A stretch of DNA of 64,000 bases, from NCBI RefSeq assembly GCF_029105185.1, contig NZ_JAFMZK010000004.1, positions 186,001 to 250,000 of the forward strand, written 5' to 3'. Origin of the DNA: Aliiroseovarius sp. Z3 (lineage in GTDB: Bacteria; Pseudomonadota; Alphaproteobacteria; Rhodobacterales; Rhodobacteraceae). The position numbers were made by a program, and so were the translations under genes. Below the pieces are notes generated by a model, which searched no databases, was not told where the DNA came from, and worked only from the letters and a program-made list of their open reading frames with translations. Position 1 is the first letter of the stretch, and the number at the start of each line of letters is the position of its first letter. Shown here one piece after another: positions 1 through 7,444 of the stretch.

Positions 1-263
1 GCACCGGACAGGTTGACCATCCACATGACGAACAGCCCGGCCGTGATCAGCGCTGCAAAGGCGGTCCAGCCGCCGACACCGAATGAAATGAACAGCGACG
101 CAACAAGCGAATACCCAAACAGTGATTGAACATCATTGGCCCAGATGTTGAAGATGGCAAACCATCCCCAGGTTTTTTCGTCGGCACCGACCGGGTTAAG
201 GGTGTTGCCCTCGGGGTCCATCGTGCCGCCATGGACGACCTGTGTTTCTTCGATAGAAGTCAT
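1..263 (-). CDS. NCS1-family nucleobase/cation symporter, N-terminal part (runs off the window)
   Basis: Only the first 87 or so residues are inside the window; the gene continues leftward. After a soluble head of about 35 residues rich in charged and small residues, the protein enters hydrophobic segments with the stretch WFAIFNIWANDVQSLFGYSL. This resembles the first helix of NCS1 (purine-cytosine permease/allantoin-type) sodium or proton symporters, where N-D-V-Q is often seen. The ATG at 261-263 has a strong GGAGG ribosome site just upstream. It is divergent from the GntR regulator at 433, which may control it. The substrate (purine, pyrimidine, hydantoin or allantoin) cannot be assigned from this fragment. 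Confidence 0.75.
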   Translation of the reverse strand, partial: MTSIEETQVVHGGTMDPEGNTLNPVGADEKTWGWFAIFNIWANDVQSLFGYSLVASLFISFGVGGWTAFAALITAGLFVMWMVNLSG

Positions 264-359
264 CTTTTCCTCCCTCCGACTGCCGTTTGCGCAGCAGTTT
301 GATGCTCTGCCGAGCATCTTGAAAATTGAACTTGCAACTAACATTTTAGTAGATATTCT

Positions 360-393
360 AGGTGCCAGCTATCAAGAAATTCAGGTAGCACCT
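360..393. promoter_or_regulatory. Inverted repeat in the permease/GntR divergent promoter region (possible operator)
   Basis: The 169-base space between the two divergent genes is AT-rich compared with its surroundings. It holds the hexamers AGGTGC (360-365) and GCACCT (388-393) in inverted orientation, 22 bases apart. GntR/FCD regulators commonly bind short palindromes in their own divergent promoter, so this is a plausible operator. The spacing is longer than typical FadR-type sites, so the assignment is weak. Confidence 0.25.
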
Positions 394-432
394 TGAGGTT
401 TTAATTGAGAATGCACCAAGCGGGGTGAAGCC

Positions 433-1089
433 GTGACGCAATCACGCAACGTTCAACTTCTGGCCGAAAAAGCGCAGGAAGAGCTGTGGTCCGCCCTGCG
501 CACTGGCAGGCTGCGCGGTGGTCAGTTCATATCAATCTCGCAATTGGTTGCCTTGCTGGATTGCCCGATCGCAGCGGTGCGTGAAGCGGTGAAGCAGGCC
601 AGTTCACAAGGTCTGCTCACCACCTATCCAAAACGCGGCTTACAGGTCATGGAAGCGCATCCTGATACAATCCGTGAGTGCCTCGATTTTCGAAGGGTGC
701 TGGACCAGGAAGGTGCGCGGCGCCGGATTTCCCATAACGCTTTGTCAGGGTTGGACGAATTGCGGGGGCAGCATGAAGCAATGCGGCAGACGGCATCGGC
801 TGATTTGCGGCCGGAACTTCCGCCAAAAGCGATTGCCGTCGACCTGTCATTGCACAATTATCTGGCAGAGGGGTTGGAGAACTCGCAATTGGCGGCGGCC
901 TATGATGCCAACAAAATGCGGATCGCGATCATTCAGAACGTGCGCCCTTTTCTTCAGGATCGGATCGTTTCGGCGATGGAGGAGCATCTGGAGATCATCG
1001 ACGCCATGGAAAACCGACAAACCGAACGTGCCTTGCAAGCCATCGACCATCATTGCGCCCAAACGCTGCGGTGGTGGGGCGTTGCCTGA
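433..1089 (+). CDS. GntR-family transcriptional regulator (FCD domain)
   Basis: A 218-residue DNA-binding regulator. Residues about 10-75 fit a GntR winged helix (AQEELWSALRTGRLRGG, then ISQLVALLDCPIAAVREAVKQ, then QGLLTTYPKRGLQV). The rest fits the all-helical FCD ligand domain, with the typical histidine-rich ends HNYLAEGLENSQL and EEHLEIIDAM...IDHH, which in the family bind a metal and a small organic acid. The start is GTG; it is the first start codon of the frame and lies after GGGGTGAAGCC. It is divergent from the NCS1 permease and tail-to-tail with the redox operon (the gap 1090-1137 shows no clear terminator). Control of the permease is inferred from position only. Confidence 0.85.
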   Translation: MTQSRNVQLLAEKAQEELWSALRTGRLRGGQFISISQLVALLDCPIAAVREAVKQASSQGLLTTYPKRGLQVMEAHPDTIRECLDFRRVLDQEGARRRISHNALSGLDELRGQHEAMRQTASADLRPELPPKAIAVDLSLHNYLAEGLENSQLAAAYDANKMRIAIIQNVRPFLQDRIVSAMEEHLEIIDAMENRQTERALQAIDHHCAQTLRWWGVA

Positions 1090-1137
1090 CGTTATCCGCC
1101 TGTCATGCAGTTGGGCTGTCCTGTCCCGATATGGGAA

Positions 1138-2337
1138 CTACTCAAACAGCTCTTCTCCCGTCGGCTCGATGTGCTCAGCGCGGTTCATATGCTGCCGGAA
1201 AACCGCCAGCTCCTGATACATTCGCCGCCGTGCACGGCTTTGATTGCCAAGCGGGCGATGGTCGGGCAGGGCGTGCCACGGGTTGATCCGCATGTTGCGC
1301 GCAAAGGCCATCTGCGCGGGCGTGTCGAAATCCTGGATCGGAATGCGGATGCGGGCCACCGGGATCCAGGGTGACAGATCTTCCGGCCACAGAACCGACG
1401 CATCTTCGATTGGCATCAGATGTGGGTCGGTTTGGATTTGTACCACCATGTCAAACTCAACCTCCTGCGCCCGCAGGGTCCGGGCCATGTTGTCGCGCAG
1501 GTAATTGGGCGGCACCCGGCCGAACGGCACGCCGGGAATGTCCATCGGGACATCCGTGCGCGGGACGTAGGAATAGAGCATCGCCTGACCTTCGCCCAAC
1601 AGATAGGGCACGCAGCTGTAATAGCGATGCCCCAGCGGGTTATGCTGCGTTTCGTTCCACAAGCCCTGCATCAGAAAATCGAGCACATGGCTGTCTTTCG
1701 GGTTCAGGAAATACCAGAGCGGCTCGTCTATCGTGCTCCAGTATTGCAGCTTGGCGTTTTCGCGGGCGTCCGGGGTAACGAAAGTGGGGGTCACGACGGC
1801 GGGCCAATCTTGTGTGAACTTCTCTTCCTCCATCAGTTTCGGGCCGGGGACGTCCATCAGTTTAATCGACATCGACCCAAATCCAACGTCGCGGATATCT
1901 TCGGGCACATCCGGGCCGGGGCCGGCGAAACGGATATAGGCCGGATAGTCCCGTTCGGTCGCGAACACGCCGTGGCGCAGGTGATCGGGCAGGTCGGGCA
2001 ACACGGTGAAGGTCGCGCGCACCAGCCCATGCGTCTTGGTGTTTCCGCCGCGCTCATACGCGCCCGGTTGAAAATGCAGGTTCATCTGCTCGCGCATCTC
2101 GTCGATGATGGTTTGCAGCGCCTCTTCTTCCCAATCGAAGATCTTTTCCTCGGCCAACGCCAAGCCAAGGTCTTCGCGTTTGCGGTTCTTCATCCGCTGT
2201 ATCCATTTCGCCAGAGGCGCGCGCACCAGATCGTTCAGGCGGCGGCGAAAGAACGGCTCGAACCGCCGTTCGATATGCAGGCCAGCCTGCGTTGCACGGT
2301 GGATCAGACGGCGAAGGGGGATCAGGATGTTGCGCAT
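1138..2337 (-). CDS. Catalase-fold haem protein (catalase family, not classical KatA)
   Basis: A 399-residue protein of the catalase superfamily branch that includes small catalase-like and allene-oxide-synthase-like haemoproteins. Residue H103 lies in KTHGLVRATF, matching the distal-His region of catalases (His followed by small residues and an aromatic). A C-terminal RARRRMY at about 370 could supply the proximal Tyr ligand. The middle carries DVGFGSMSIKLMDVPG and a W/Y-rich region. There is no signal peptide; a basic amphipathic N-terminus (residues 1-50) suggests membrane or partner contact. It is the last gene of the operon and its ATG immediately follows the DyP stop codon (2338-2340), implying translational coupling. 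The substrate may be hydrogen peroxide or an organic or lipid hydroperoxide; the sequence does not decide. Confidence 0.8.
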   Translation of the reverse strand: MRNILIPLRRLIHRATQAGLHIERRFEPFFRRRLNDLVRAPLAKWIQRMKNRKREDLGLALAEEKIFDWEEEALQTIIDEMREQMNLHFQPGAYERGGNTKTHGLVRATFTVLPDLPDHLRHGVFATERDYPAYIRFAGPGPDVPEDIRDVGFGSMSIKLMDVPGPKLMEEEKFTQDWPAVVTPTFVTPDARENAKLQYWSTIDEPLWYFLNPKDSHVLDFLMQGLWNETQHNPLGHRYYSCVPYLLGEGQAMLYSYVPRTDVPMDIPGVPFGRVPPNYLRDNMARTLRAQEVEFDMVVQIQTDPHLMPIEDASVLWPEDLSPWIPVARIRIPIQDFDTPAQMAFARNMRINPWHALPDHRPLGNQSRARRRMYQELAVFRQHMNRAEHIEPTGEELFE

Positions 2338-3813
2338 TCAAACCTCCTGTCTGCCGTGGCGGGCGATGGTGCGCAGGGCGGTGAGACCCGGCAGGAAGAA
2401 ATAACCGCCGCCTTTCACGGTCACGAACTGCGGCAGGGGGGCAAGACGTTGCCCGATGCCCGACGGCGTTTGAATGGTGAACCCGTCGCTGGCCACGCCA
2501 CAAAAGGGTTGGCGGTTGCCCAACAGGGGGTCTGCCTCGCCTGTCAGGCCGTTGAAGGTGGGTGACGCGATCCAGGCGTTCTGCACAAATTCGAATTGGC
2601 GGACCAGATCGGCGCACAGGCAGATGAAGAACAGCCCACGCGCATCCTTCGGCGCATCAGGTCGCAATGCCGCCTCGGGCGTCAGTGCACTGCCATAGGC
2701 GCGCCCGCGCCGCACCAACCTGTGAAAACGGGTCGACGCGACAAGGTCATGCCGCCCGGGTAGTTTATCACGCCGCCGGCGAAAGCCCAATGTACTCAGA
2801 AGCCAACCAAGCCGCCCCTGACCGCGATGCGGCTGGTCGCCGGTGCGCGGGTTGGCACGACGGATATGTGCGCCAAGCGGGCACGAGGTGCCATTCACAT
2901 CGTCGTCATAGGTAAAGTCGTTCTTGCGCGGTGACCCCGCGATGTCGTGTCGGTCGTGGATCAAGGGTGTCCCATCCCGCCTGCGCCCAACCATCAGCGC
3001 CGCCAACTGCTCGCGCCGTTCGTTGTCGCCATCGGCCATCGTGTCCAGATAGGTCCAGAACCCCGGCACGTCCTGCGCCAGTTGACGCATCACCAGATAG
3101 CTGCCGTTGCGCCCCAGATGCGCGCCCGGCGGGGCATCGTTGACATCGGGCGCAGCCGCGTGTTCATCATATTCGTTGCGATACCCCAGCACGACCTCGC
3201 CGGGTGAAATCAGGTTGCTGAAATCCTCGCGCCCGTGTTTGGCCGGGGGGCGGGCGTCTTTCCAGTCGATCTTGGGTTCCGAAATGCCGTCGCGAAAGCC
3301 AAACGGCTCGGTCCCGTCATTGGGGCGGGTGGGGAAGCTGTGTATTTGCTTGAAGGCGGCGAGGAACGAAGAATCCAGGGTCTTGTCTTTCCATTCGGAA
3401 AGCCCGCCCTTGCGCGCATAGAGCATGATCAATATGTGCGCGTCCGCCCCTTTCCAATCCCACTCGGACGGCGCATTTACACCGGTGTCGCCCAACCGGC
3501 GCGATCGGCTGTCCTCGCCCGACATGCCGGACTGGAAGGGCTGGGAAAACTCGGCAATATGTCCTTCGTCCACCCCCATCGCACGCAGGCCCGCCACGGT
3601 GAAGGCCACCTGCAACGCCACCTTGGGCGGGGCGTCAAGAGCTTCGGCCGAGGTCACAGGCGCGTGGTCCAGCCATAGGCCAGCCGCGTTTGGATCGCTG
3701 ATCGTGCACAGGACGAATTCTGCTTCGACCAAAGCGCCGTGGCCAAAGCGGATCAGGCCCTGCATGTCGTCAAACGCGACCGGTTCGCTGGATATGTCGG
3801 GTGCGTGGGTCAT
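2338..3813 (-). CDS. DyP-type haem peroxidase
   Basis: A 491-residue dye-decolorizing peroxidase. The signature GFRDG is at residues 172-176 (distal Asp about 175), the proximal-His motif GAHIRRANPR puts His at about 316, and the distal Arg region HRLVRRGRAYG is at about 364-374. It lacks a Tat or Sec signal, so it is probably cytoplasmic or held by a partner. It is longer than bacterial A/B-type DyPs (about 310-430) and nearer the larger C/D-type members. The ATG overlaps the stop of the upstream gene (ATGA at 3810-3813) and its own stop abuts the catalase-like gene. DyPs use peroxide to oxidise bulky substrates; the natural substrate here is unknown. Confidence 0.9.
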   Translation of the reverse strand: MTHAPDISSEPVAFDDMQGLIRFGHGALVEAEFVLCTISDPNAAGLWLDHAPVTSAEALDAPPKVALQVAFTVAGLRAMGVDEGHIAEFSQPFQSGMSGEDSRSRRLGDTGVNAPSEWDWKGADAHILIMLYARKGGLSEWKDKTLDSSFLAAFKQIHSFPTRPNDGTEPFGFRDGISEPKIDWKDARPPAKHGREDFSNLISPGEVVLGYRNEYDEHAAAPDVNDAPPGAHLGRNGSYLVMRQLAQDVPGFWTYLDTMADGDNERREQLAALMVGRRRDGTPLIHDRHDIAGSPRKNDFTYDDDVNGTSCPLGAHIRRANPRTGDQPHRGQGRLGWLLSTLGFRRRRDKLPGRHDLVASTRFHRLVRRGRAYGSALTPEAALRPDAPKDARGLFFICLCADLVRQFEFVQNAWIASPTFNGLTGEADPLLGNRQPFCGVASDGFTIQTPSGIGQRLAPLPQFVTVKGGGYFFLPGLTALRTIARHGRQEV

Positions 3814-5111
3814 ATCTTGGCCAACCAGTTTCGCAAGGCGCGCGCGCCGTCCGGGCGCACTTCCAGACCCTTGCGAATTTCACCATGCCGTGCCAGATCG
3901 CGGGCGGTCAGGCCGGGATAGGCCTTGTACCAAACTTGCGTGGGCAGTTGGCGGTTGCGCAGATAGCGTTTGAACTTCGACTCTAGTGCCGCGCCGCCTT
4001 TGATCAGGAACCGCGTAGAGGGATAGCCGACACCGTTCGAGAACACGAGGTTCAGCCCCCACGCCACCTTGTTCACGAAGTCATCCATGTAGCTTTCCAG
4101 CGCGCCGTCGTAATTGCTGCAAAACAACACACGGCGCTTGTCATCGACAAAGACCCAGCGCGCGAAGTGGATGGTTTGCACGCGGGTCAGATAGCCCCGG
4201 CCATAGATGTGCCGCGCCGCGTAATTCAGCAGATACAACGCGACGGTTGTCACAGAGCGTCGGAACAATCCGGGTTTTACATCCCCGAAGGCTGAGAACG
4301 GGTTGGTGACATCGTGATCCTCATAGCGACCAAGATCGCTGATCCGGTCGTCGTCTGGTCGTGGAAGGATCTCGGGGTCGGACCTTTCGGCCAAACGCAG
4401 GCGCAACAGGAAAAGCGGAAGTAGCAGCACAAGCAACGGTGACAGAAACAAGATAAGCAGGGGCACGCTGACCAGATCGATCTTGTCGACGACCCATTCG
4501 CGCCATGTTACGCGCGCGGGTTGGGTCAGGTGCAGACGACCGCTGGCCTTCTGACGCCCAACAAATTCGACCAGATGGCGGTGCAACCCAAAGGGGTCCG
4601 CAGTTCCCTGCGCATTGACGATCCCGTCCAACTCATCACGCAGGGCGGTTGCCAGCGCGGCCTCTTCCCGGATCTGTGATACCGTACGCCCCCGCATGTT
4701 CACATAATTGGCGGCCTCTTCCACGTTATGCTCGTCCATCCAGCGCAAAAGGTCCGTGCCGTCATGCACGCCTTCACAATGGTTGAAAATCTCGAACAGC
4801 CCGTCGGCGCAGCGGGTGACAAGCTCGCGCAGGAAAACATCGCGCCTGCCGTCCACATCGCCCAGAAATGCCAGTTGCAAACGGAAAGGGCGCGGCGTTT
4901 GGCCATGGGCTTCGATGTCACGCCAAGTGTTTGCTTGCACCAGAAAGAAGCGTGCCATGTGCAGTTGATCGAACTGCCCGAACGGCACAAGGGGGTTGTC
5001 AGGATTGGCAAAACCCGGCCTGAAGGTCATGCTTTCCAGCACGGACACCAGTCCTTCGGCCCGGCCCTCAGCGACCGGGGCAAGAATGAAGAATGTGTCC
5101 TGTTGCGTCAT
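3810..5111 (-). CDS. Unknown protein with one central membrane segment, coupled to DyP
   Basis: A 433-residue protein of no recognised family. The N-terminal 100 residues (FFILAPVAEG..., FDQLHMARFFLV) look like a ferredoxin-like alpha/beta unit and could resemble the DyP/chlorite-dismutase barrel; this is inference. Residues about 215-242 form a strongly hydrophobic stretch (LVSVPLLILFLSPLL followed by more Leu), enough for one or two membrane passes. The C-terminal half has conserved-looking blocks HFARWVFVDDKRRVLFCSNY, ESYMDDFVNK and QVWYKAYPGL. It overlaps both neighbours by 4 bases (ATGA), so it is made together with DyP and the 149-residue protein, and may tether the peroxidases to the inner membrane. 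Confidence 0.7.
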   Translation of the reverse strand: MTQQDTFFILAPVAEGRAEGLVSVLESMTFRPGFANPDNPLVPFGQFDQLHMARFFLVQANTWRDIEAHGQTPRPFRLQLAFLGDVDGRRDVFLRELVTRCADGLFEIFNHCEGVHDGTDLLRWMDEHNVEEAANYVNMRGRTVSQIREEAALATALRDELDGIVNAQGTADPFGLHRHLVEFVGRQKASGRLHLTQPARVTWREWVVDKIDLVSVPLLILFLSPLLVLLLPLFLLRLRLAERSDPEILPRPDDDRISDLGRYEDHDVTNPFSAFGDVKPGLFRRSVTTVALYLLNYAARHIYGRGYLTRVQTIHFARWVFVDDKRRVLFCSNYDGALESYMDDFVNKVAWGLNLVFSNGVGYPSTRFLIKGGAALESKFKRYLRNRQLPTQVWYKAYPGLTARDLARHGEIRKGLEVRPDGARALRNWLAKI

Positions 5112-5560
5112 CAGCCCGCGTCTTCCGCATTGAAATCAAGGGCAAAATCGATCAACCGCGTGTCATCCCAATAGACTTTTCCCAGATACATGCCCGGCCC
5201 GATCTGGCGGATTTCGTCGCGAATCCACTGGGCCACGATCGAGGTATCGGAATAGTCCAAGACGATACATTCCTTGCCATCCAGCCAGCTTTTGTCCTTG
5301 TAGACCTTGGCCAGAATGGCGTTCAGCCCGAAGGGCAGGATGCGGTTCTTCAGCACGCTTTTCTCGCTGTCGAAAACCTTGCCCTGCCACGCAAACCCGT
5401 TGATGAAGCGCGAGATCAGCGGGGTGAACCGGGTGCCCGGTGCGATGATTGCCGTGCCTTCGGCCTCGCCATCAGGGATTGGACCGGCGGCAACGCTTGA
5501 GAACAGCTCATCCAGCGCGTCTTGCTCCATGTCCATCAATGTGTCGATATCATGTGCCAT
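5111..5560 (-). CDS. Small unknown protein of the redox operon
   Basis: A 149-residue soluble protein. The start at 5558-5560 (MAHDIDTLMDMEQD) is preferred because GAGGAG precedes it and it overlaps the GMC stop codon by 11 bases; a longer in-frame reading further upstream would run inside the GMC gene. Features: an acidic N-terminus, then AWQGKVFD, WLDGKECIVLDYS and a C-terminal PGMYLGKVYWDDTRLIDFAL, a beta-rich pattern reminiscent of a small lipid- or ligand-binding barrel. I do not recognise a named family. Tight coupling with the GMC enzyme and the membrane protein suggests an accessory subunit. Confidence 0.7.
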   Translation of the reverse strand: MAHDIDTLMDMEQDALDELFSSVAAGPIPDGEAEGTAIIAPGTRFTPLISRFINGFAWQGKVFDSEKSVLKNRILPFGLNAILAKVYKDKSWLDGKECIVLDYSDTSIVAQWIRDEIRQIGPGMYLGKVYWDDTRLIDFALDFNAEDAG

Positions 5561-7433
5561 ATTGCATCTCCTCACGTTCGGGGTGGGATTGGGCATCCGC
5601 CAGCAGCATGTCGGCCGCCTTCTCGCCGACCATGTAGGTGGCGGATGCGATGAAGAATCCGGGGATGCGCGGAAAAACGGATGCGTCGGCCACGCGCAGG
5701 CCCCTGGTGCCATGAACCCGCAGGCGGCTGTCCAGGACACCACCCTGATCGGCTGGCCCGATGGGGCAGGAACAGGACGCATGATGGCCCCAGCAGTTGT
5801 CACGCACGAATTGCGCAATTTCGGCGTCGGTCTGCACGTCGGGGCCAGGGATTTCCTCGGCTTCGATGCGACCGGCGTCATGCAGGGGCTGGCACAGCTT
5901 ACGCACGAACTTGACACCTTCGACGACAGCCGACAGGTCTTCTTCACCCCCTTCGGCGAAATAGTTGAAGTCGATCACTGGTGGATCGAGCGGATCGGCC
6001 GAGGCCAGCGTCACGCGTCCGGCGCGGTTCTGCGTATGCGCCTTCAGGACGGCCCAGCTCAGGTGATTGCGGCTTTGGGCCAGATCGGCGGCATAACCGG
6101 GGTAATAGCCGCTGAACCGGCCCAGAAGTGCCATGCAAAACAGATCGGGCAGGGATTGTGCCGGTGACGACTTGCGAACCACCCCCATTGCAGCCCCGTT
6201 CGTGGCATAAAGCCCATCGCCACGGGTCTGCCATTGCCGCCACAACGCATCCCCTTTTTCGTAACGGCAGTCAGCCATGCACTCCCATGTGTCAAACGCC
6301 ATACGATTGACCACGGCCACTTCGTAGCGATCCTGCAATGATCGCCCGACACCGGGCAGTGCGACTTTCGGTGCGATCCCATGGGGTGACATCTCGTCCG
6401 GATCGCCGATGCCGGACAGCATCAGAAGTTGCGGTGTGTTGAAGGCGCCACCTGCCAATATGACCTCGCGCGCAGCCAGCGCTTGATTTGGTTCGCCGGG
6501 GGTCTCGCTTGGGGCGGCATGGGCGCGGTAAAGCCGTTCGCCCTTCAGGTATTCGACCCCGATGGCGCGGTTTTTCCCATCCAGCAGCACACGTGTGGCC
6601 AGCGCATCCAGTTCGACTGTCAGGCGGTCAGGATACCGCTTTGCCACGTCCAGCACCCGTTCACGCGTGCCGACGCGTACGCCGTTTCGCGTGGTTAGCG
6701 GCGTATAGACCATGCCGACCGCATCATCCCCGATCCGGTCGCGGTCATTGGGGTCAGCCGCGCTGTTGGCCAGCCATCGCAGGCGTTTCAGAAAATCCTG
6801 TGTCGATCCCCAGCTTTCACGCAAAGACTTGCGGACCATGTCCAAGATGTCATCGTCCCGCACCGCAGCGCGCGGGATCGCTTTCTCGGTCGACAGCCAA
6901 CCATCAAAACCGTGTCCTGTGCGGTCGATGCCAAGGGTCTGCAGCACCCTCTGTACCGGGCGGTGGCGACAGTTTTCCAACCGTCGAAAGATCCTGTGCA
7001 TTGCAGCAGGCGACCAGCCATCGTCTCCGGTAAGATCCGCGATCCCCTGCCAATCGGCATTGTGCGGATACATGAGGATCATCGCATTGTGCGCCGTGCA
7101 GCCGCCCAAGGTGCCTGCTCGCGGATATAGCACACCGTCGGACCCCGCCTTGGGATCACGGGCCTGCGCGTCCTTGTCGGCATGGTGATTGACCATGAAA
7201 TCCCACCGGATCGCCGCATTTTCGGTTGCGAAGGGGTGAAAGGCGGGCACGTCGTAGTCGTCAGGCAACCGGTTGGCCGTCTCGTCCATGCCGCGAACGC
7301 CACCCTTCTGCGACCGGGGATCGCCGCCGGCTTCCAAAAGCAACACGCGCATCCCGCTTTCGGCCAGACGTGCGGCCAAGGTGCCCCCGCCAGCCCCGGA
7401 ACCGACGACGATGTAGTCATGTTCTGGCTCCAA
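5550..7433 (-). CDS. GMC-family FAD oxidoreductase
   Basis: A 627-residue glucose-methanol-choline oxidoreductase. Residues 8-35 form the FAD Rossmann motif (YIVVGSGAGGGTLAARL, ending LLLEAGGD). Other family blocks are TLGGCTAHNAMILMYPHNADW, the GAFNTPQLLMLSGIGDP signature 2, and the C-terminal HHASCSCPIG...LRVADASVFPRIPG region with the catalytic His pair. No signal peptide is present. The start is a TTG at 7431-7433, placed by the GAGGAG site lying right after the cytochrome stop codon; longer in-frame starts lie inside the cytochrome gene. GMC enzymes oxidise alcohols or sugars and can pass electrons to c-type haem proteins such as the upstream gene product; that pairing is inference. Confidence 0.88.
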   Translation of the reverse strand: MEPEHDYIVVGSGAGGGTLAARLAESGMRVLLLEAGGDPRSQKGGVRGMDETANRLPDDYDVPAFHPFATENAAIRWDFMVNHHADKDAQARDPKAGSDGVLYPRAGTLGGCTAHNAMILMYPHNADWQGIADLTGDDGWSPAAMHRIFRRLENCRHRPVQRVLQTLGIDRTGHGFDGWLSTEKAIPRAAVRDDDILDMVRKSLRESWGSTQDFLKRLRWLANSAADPNDRDRIGDDAVGMVYTPLTTRNGVRVGTRERVLDVAKRYPDRLTVELDALATRVLLDGKNRAIGVEYLKGERLYRAHAAPSETPGEPNQALAAREVILAGGAFNTPQLLMLSGIGDPDEMSPHGIAPKVALPGVGRSLQDRYEVAVVNRMAFDTWECMADCRYEKGDALWRQWQTRGDGLYATNGAAMGVVRKSSPAQSLPDLFCMALLGRFSGYYPGYAADLAQSRNHLSWAVLKAHTQNRAGRVTLASADPLDPPVIDFNYFAEGGEEDLSAVVEGVKFVRKLCQPLHDAGRIEAEEIPGPDVQTDAEIAQFVRDNCWGHHASCSCPIGPADQGGVLDSRLRVHGTRGLRVADASVFPRIPGFFIASATYMVGEKAADMLLADAQSHPEREEMQYGT

Positions 7434-7444
7434 TTGTCCGCTCC

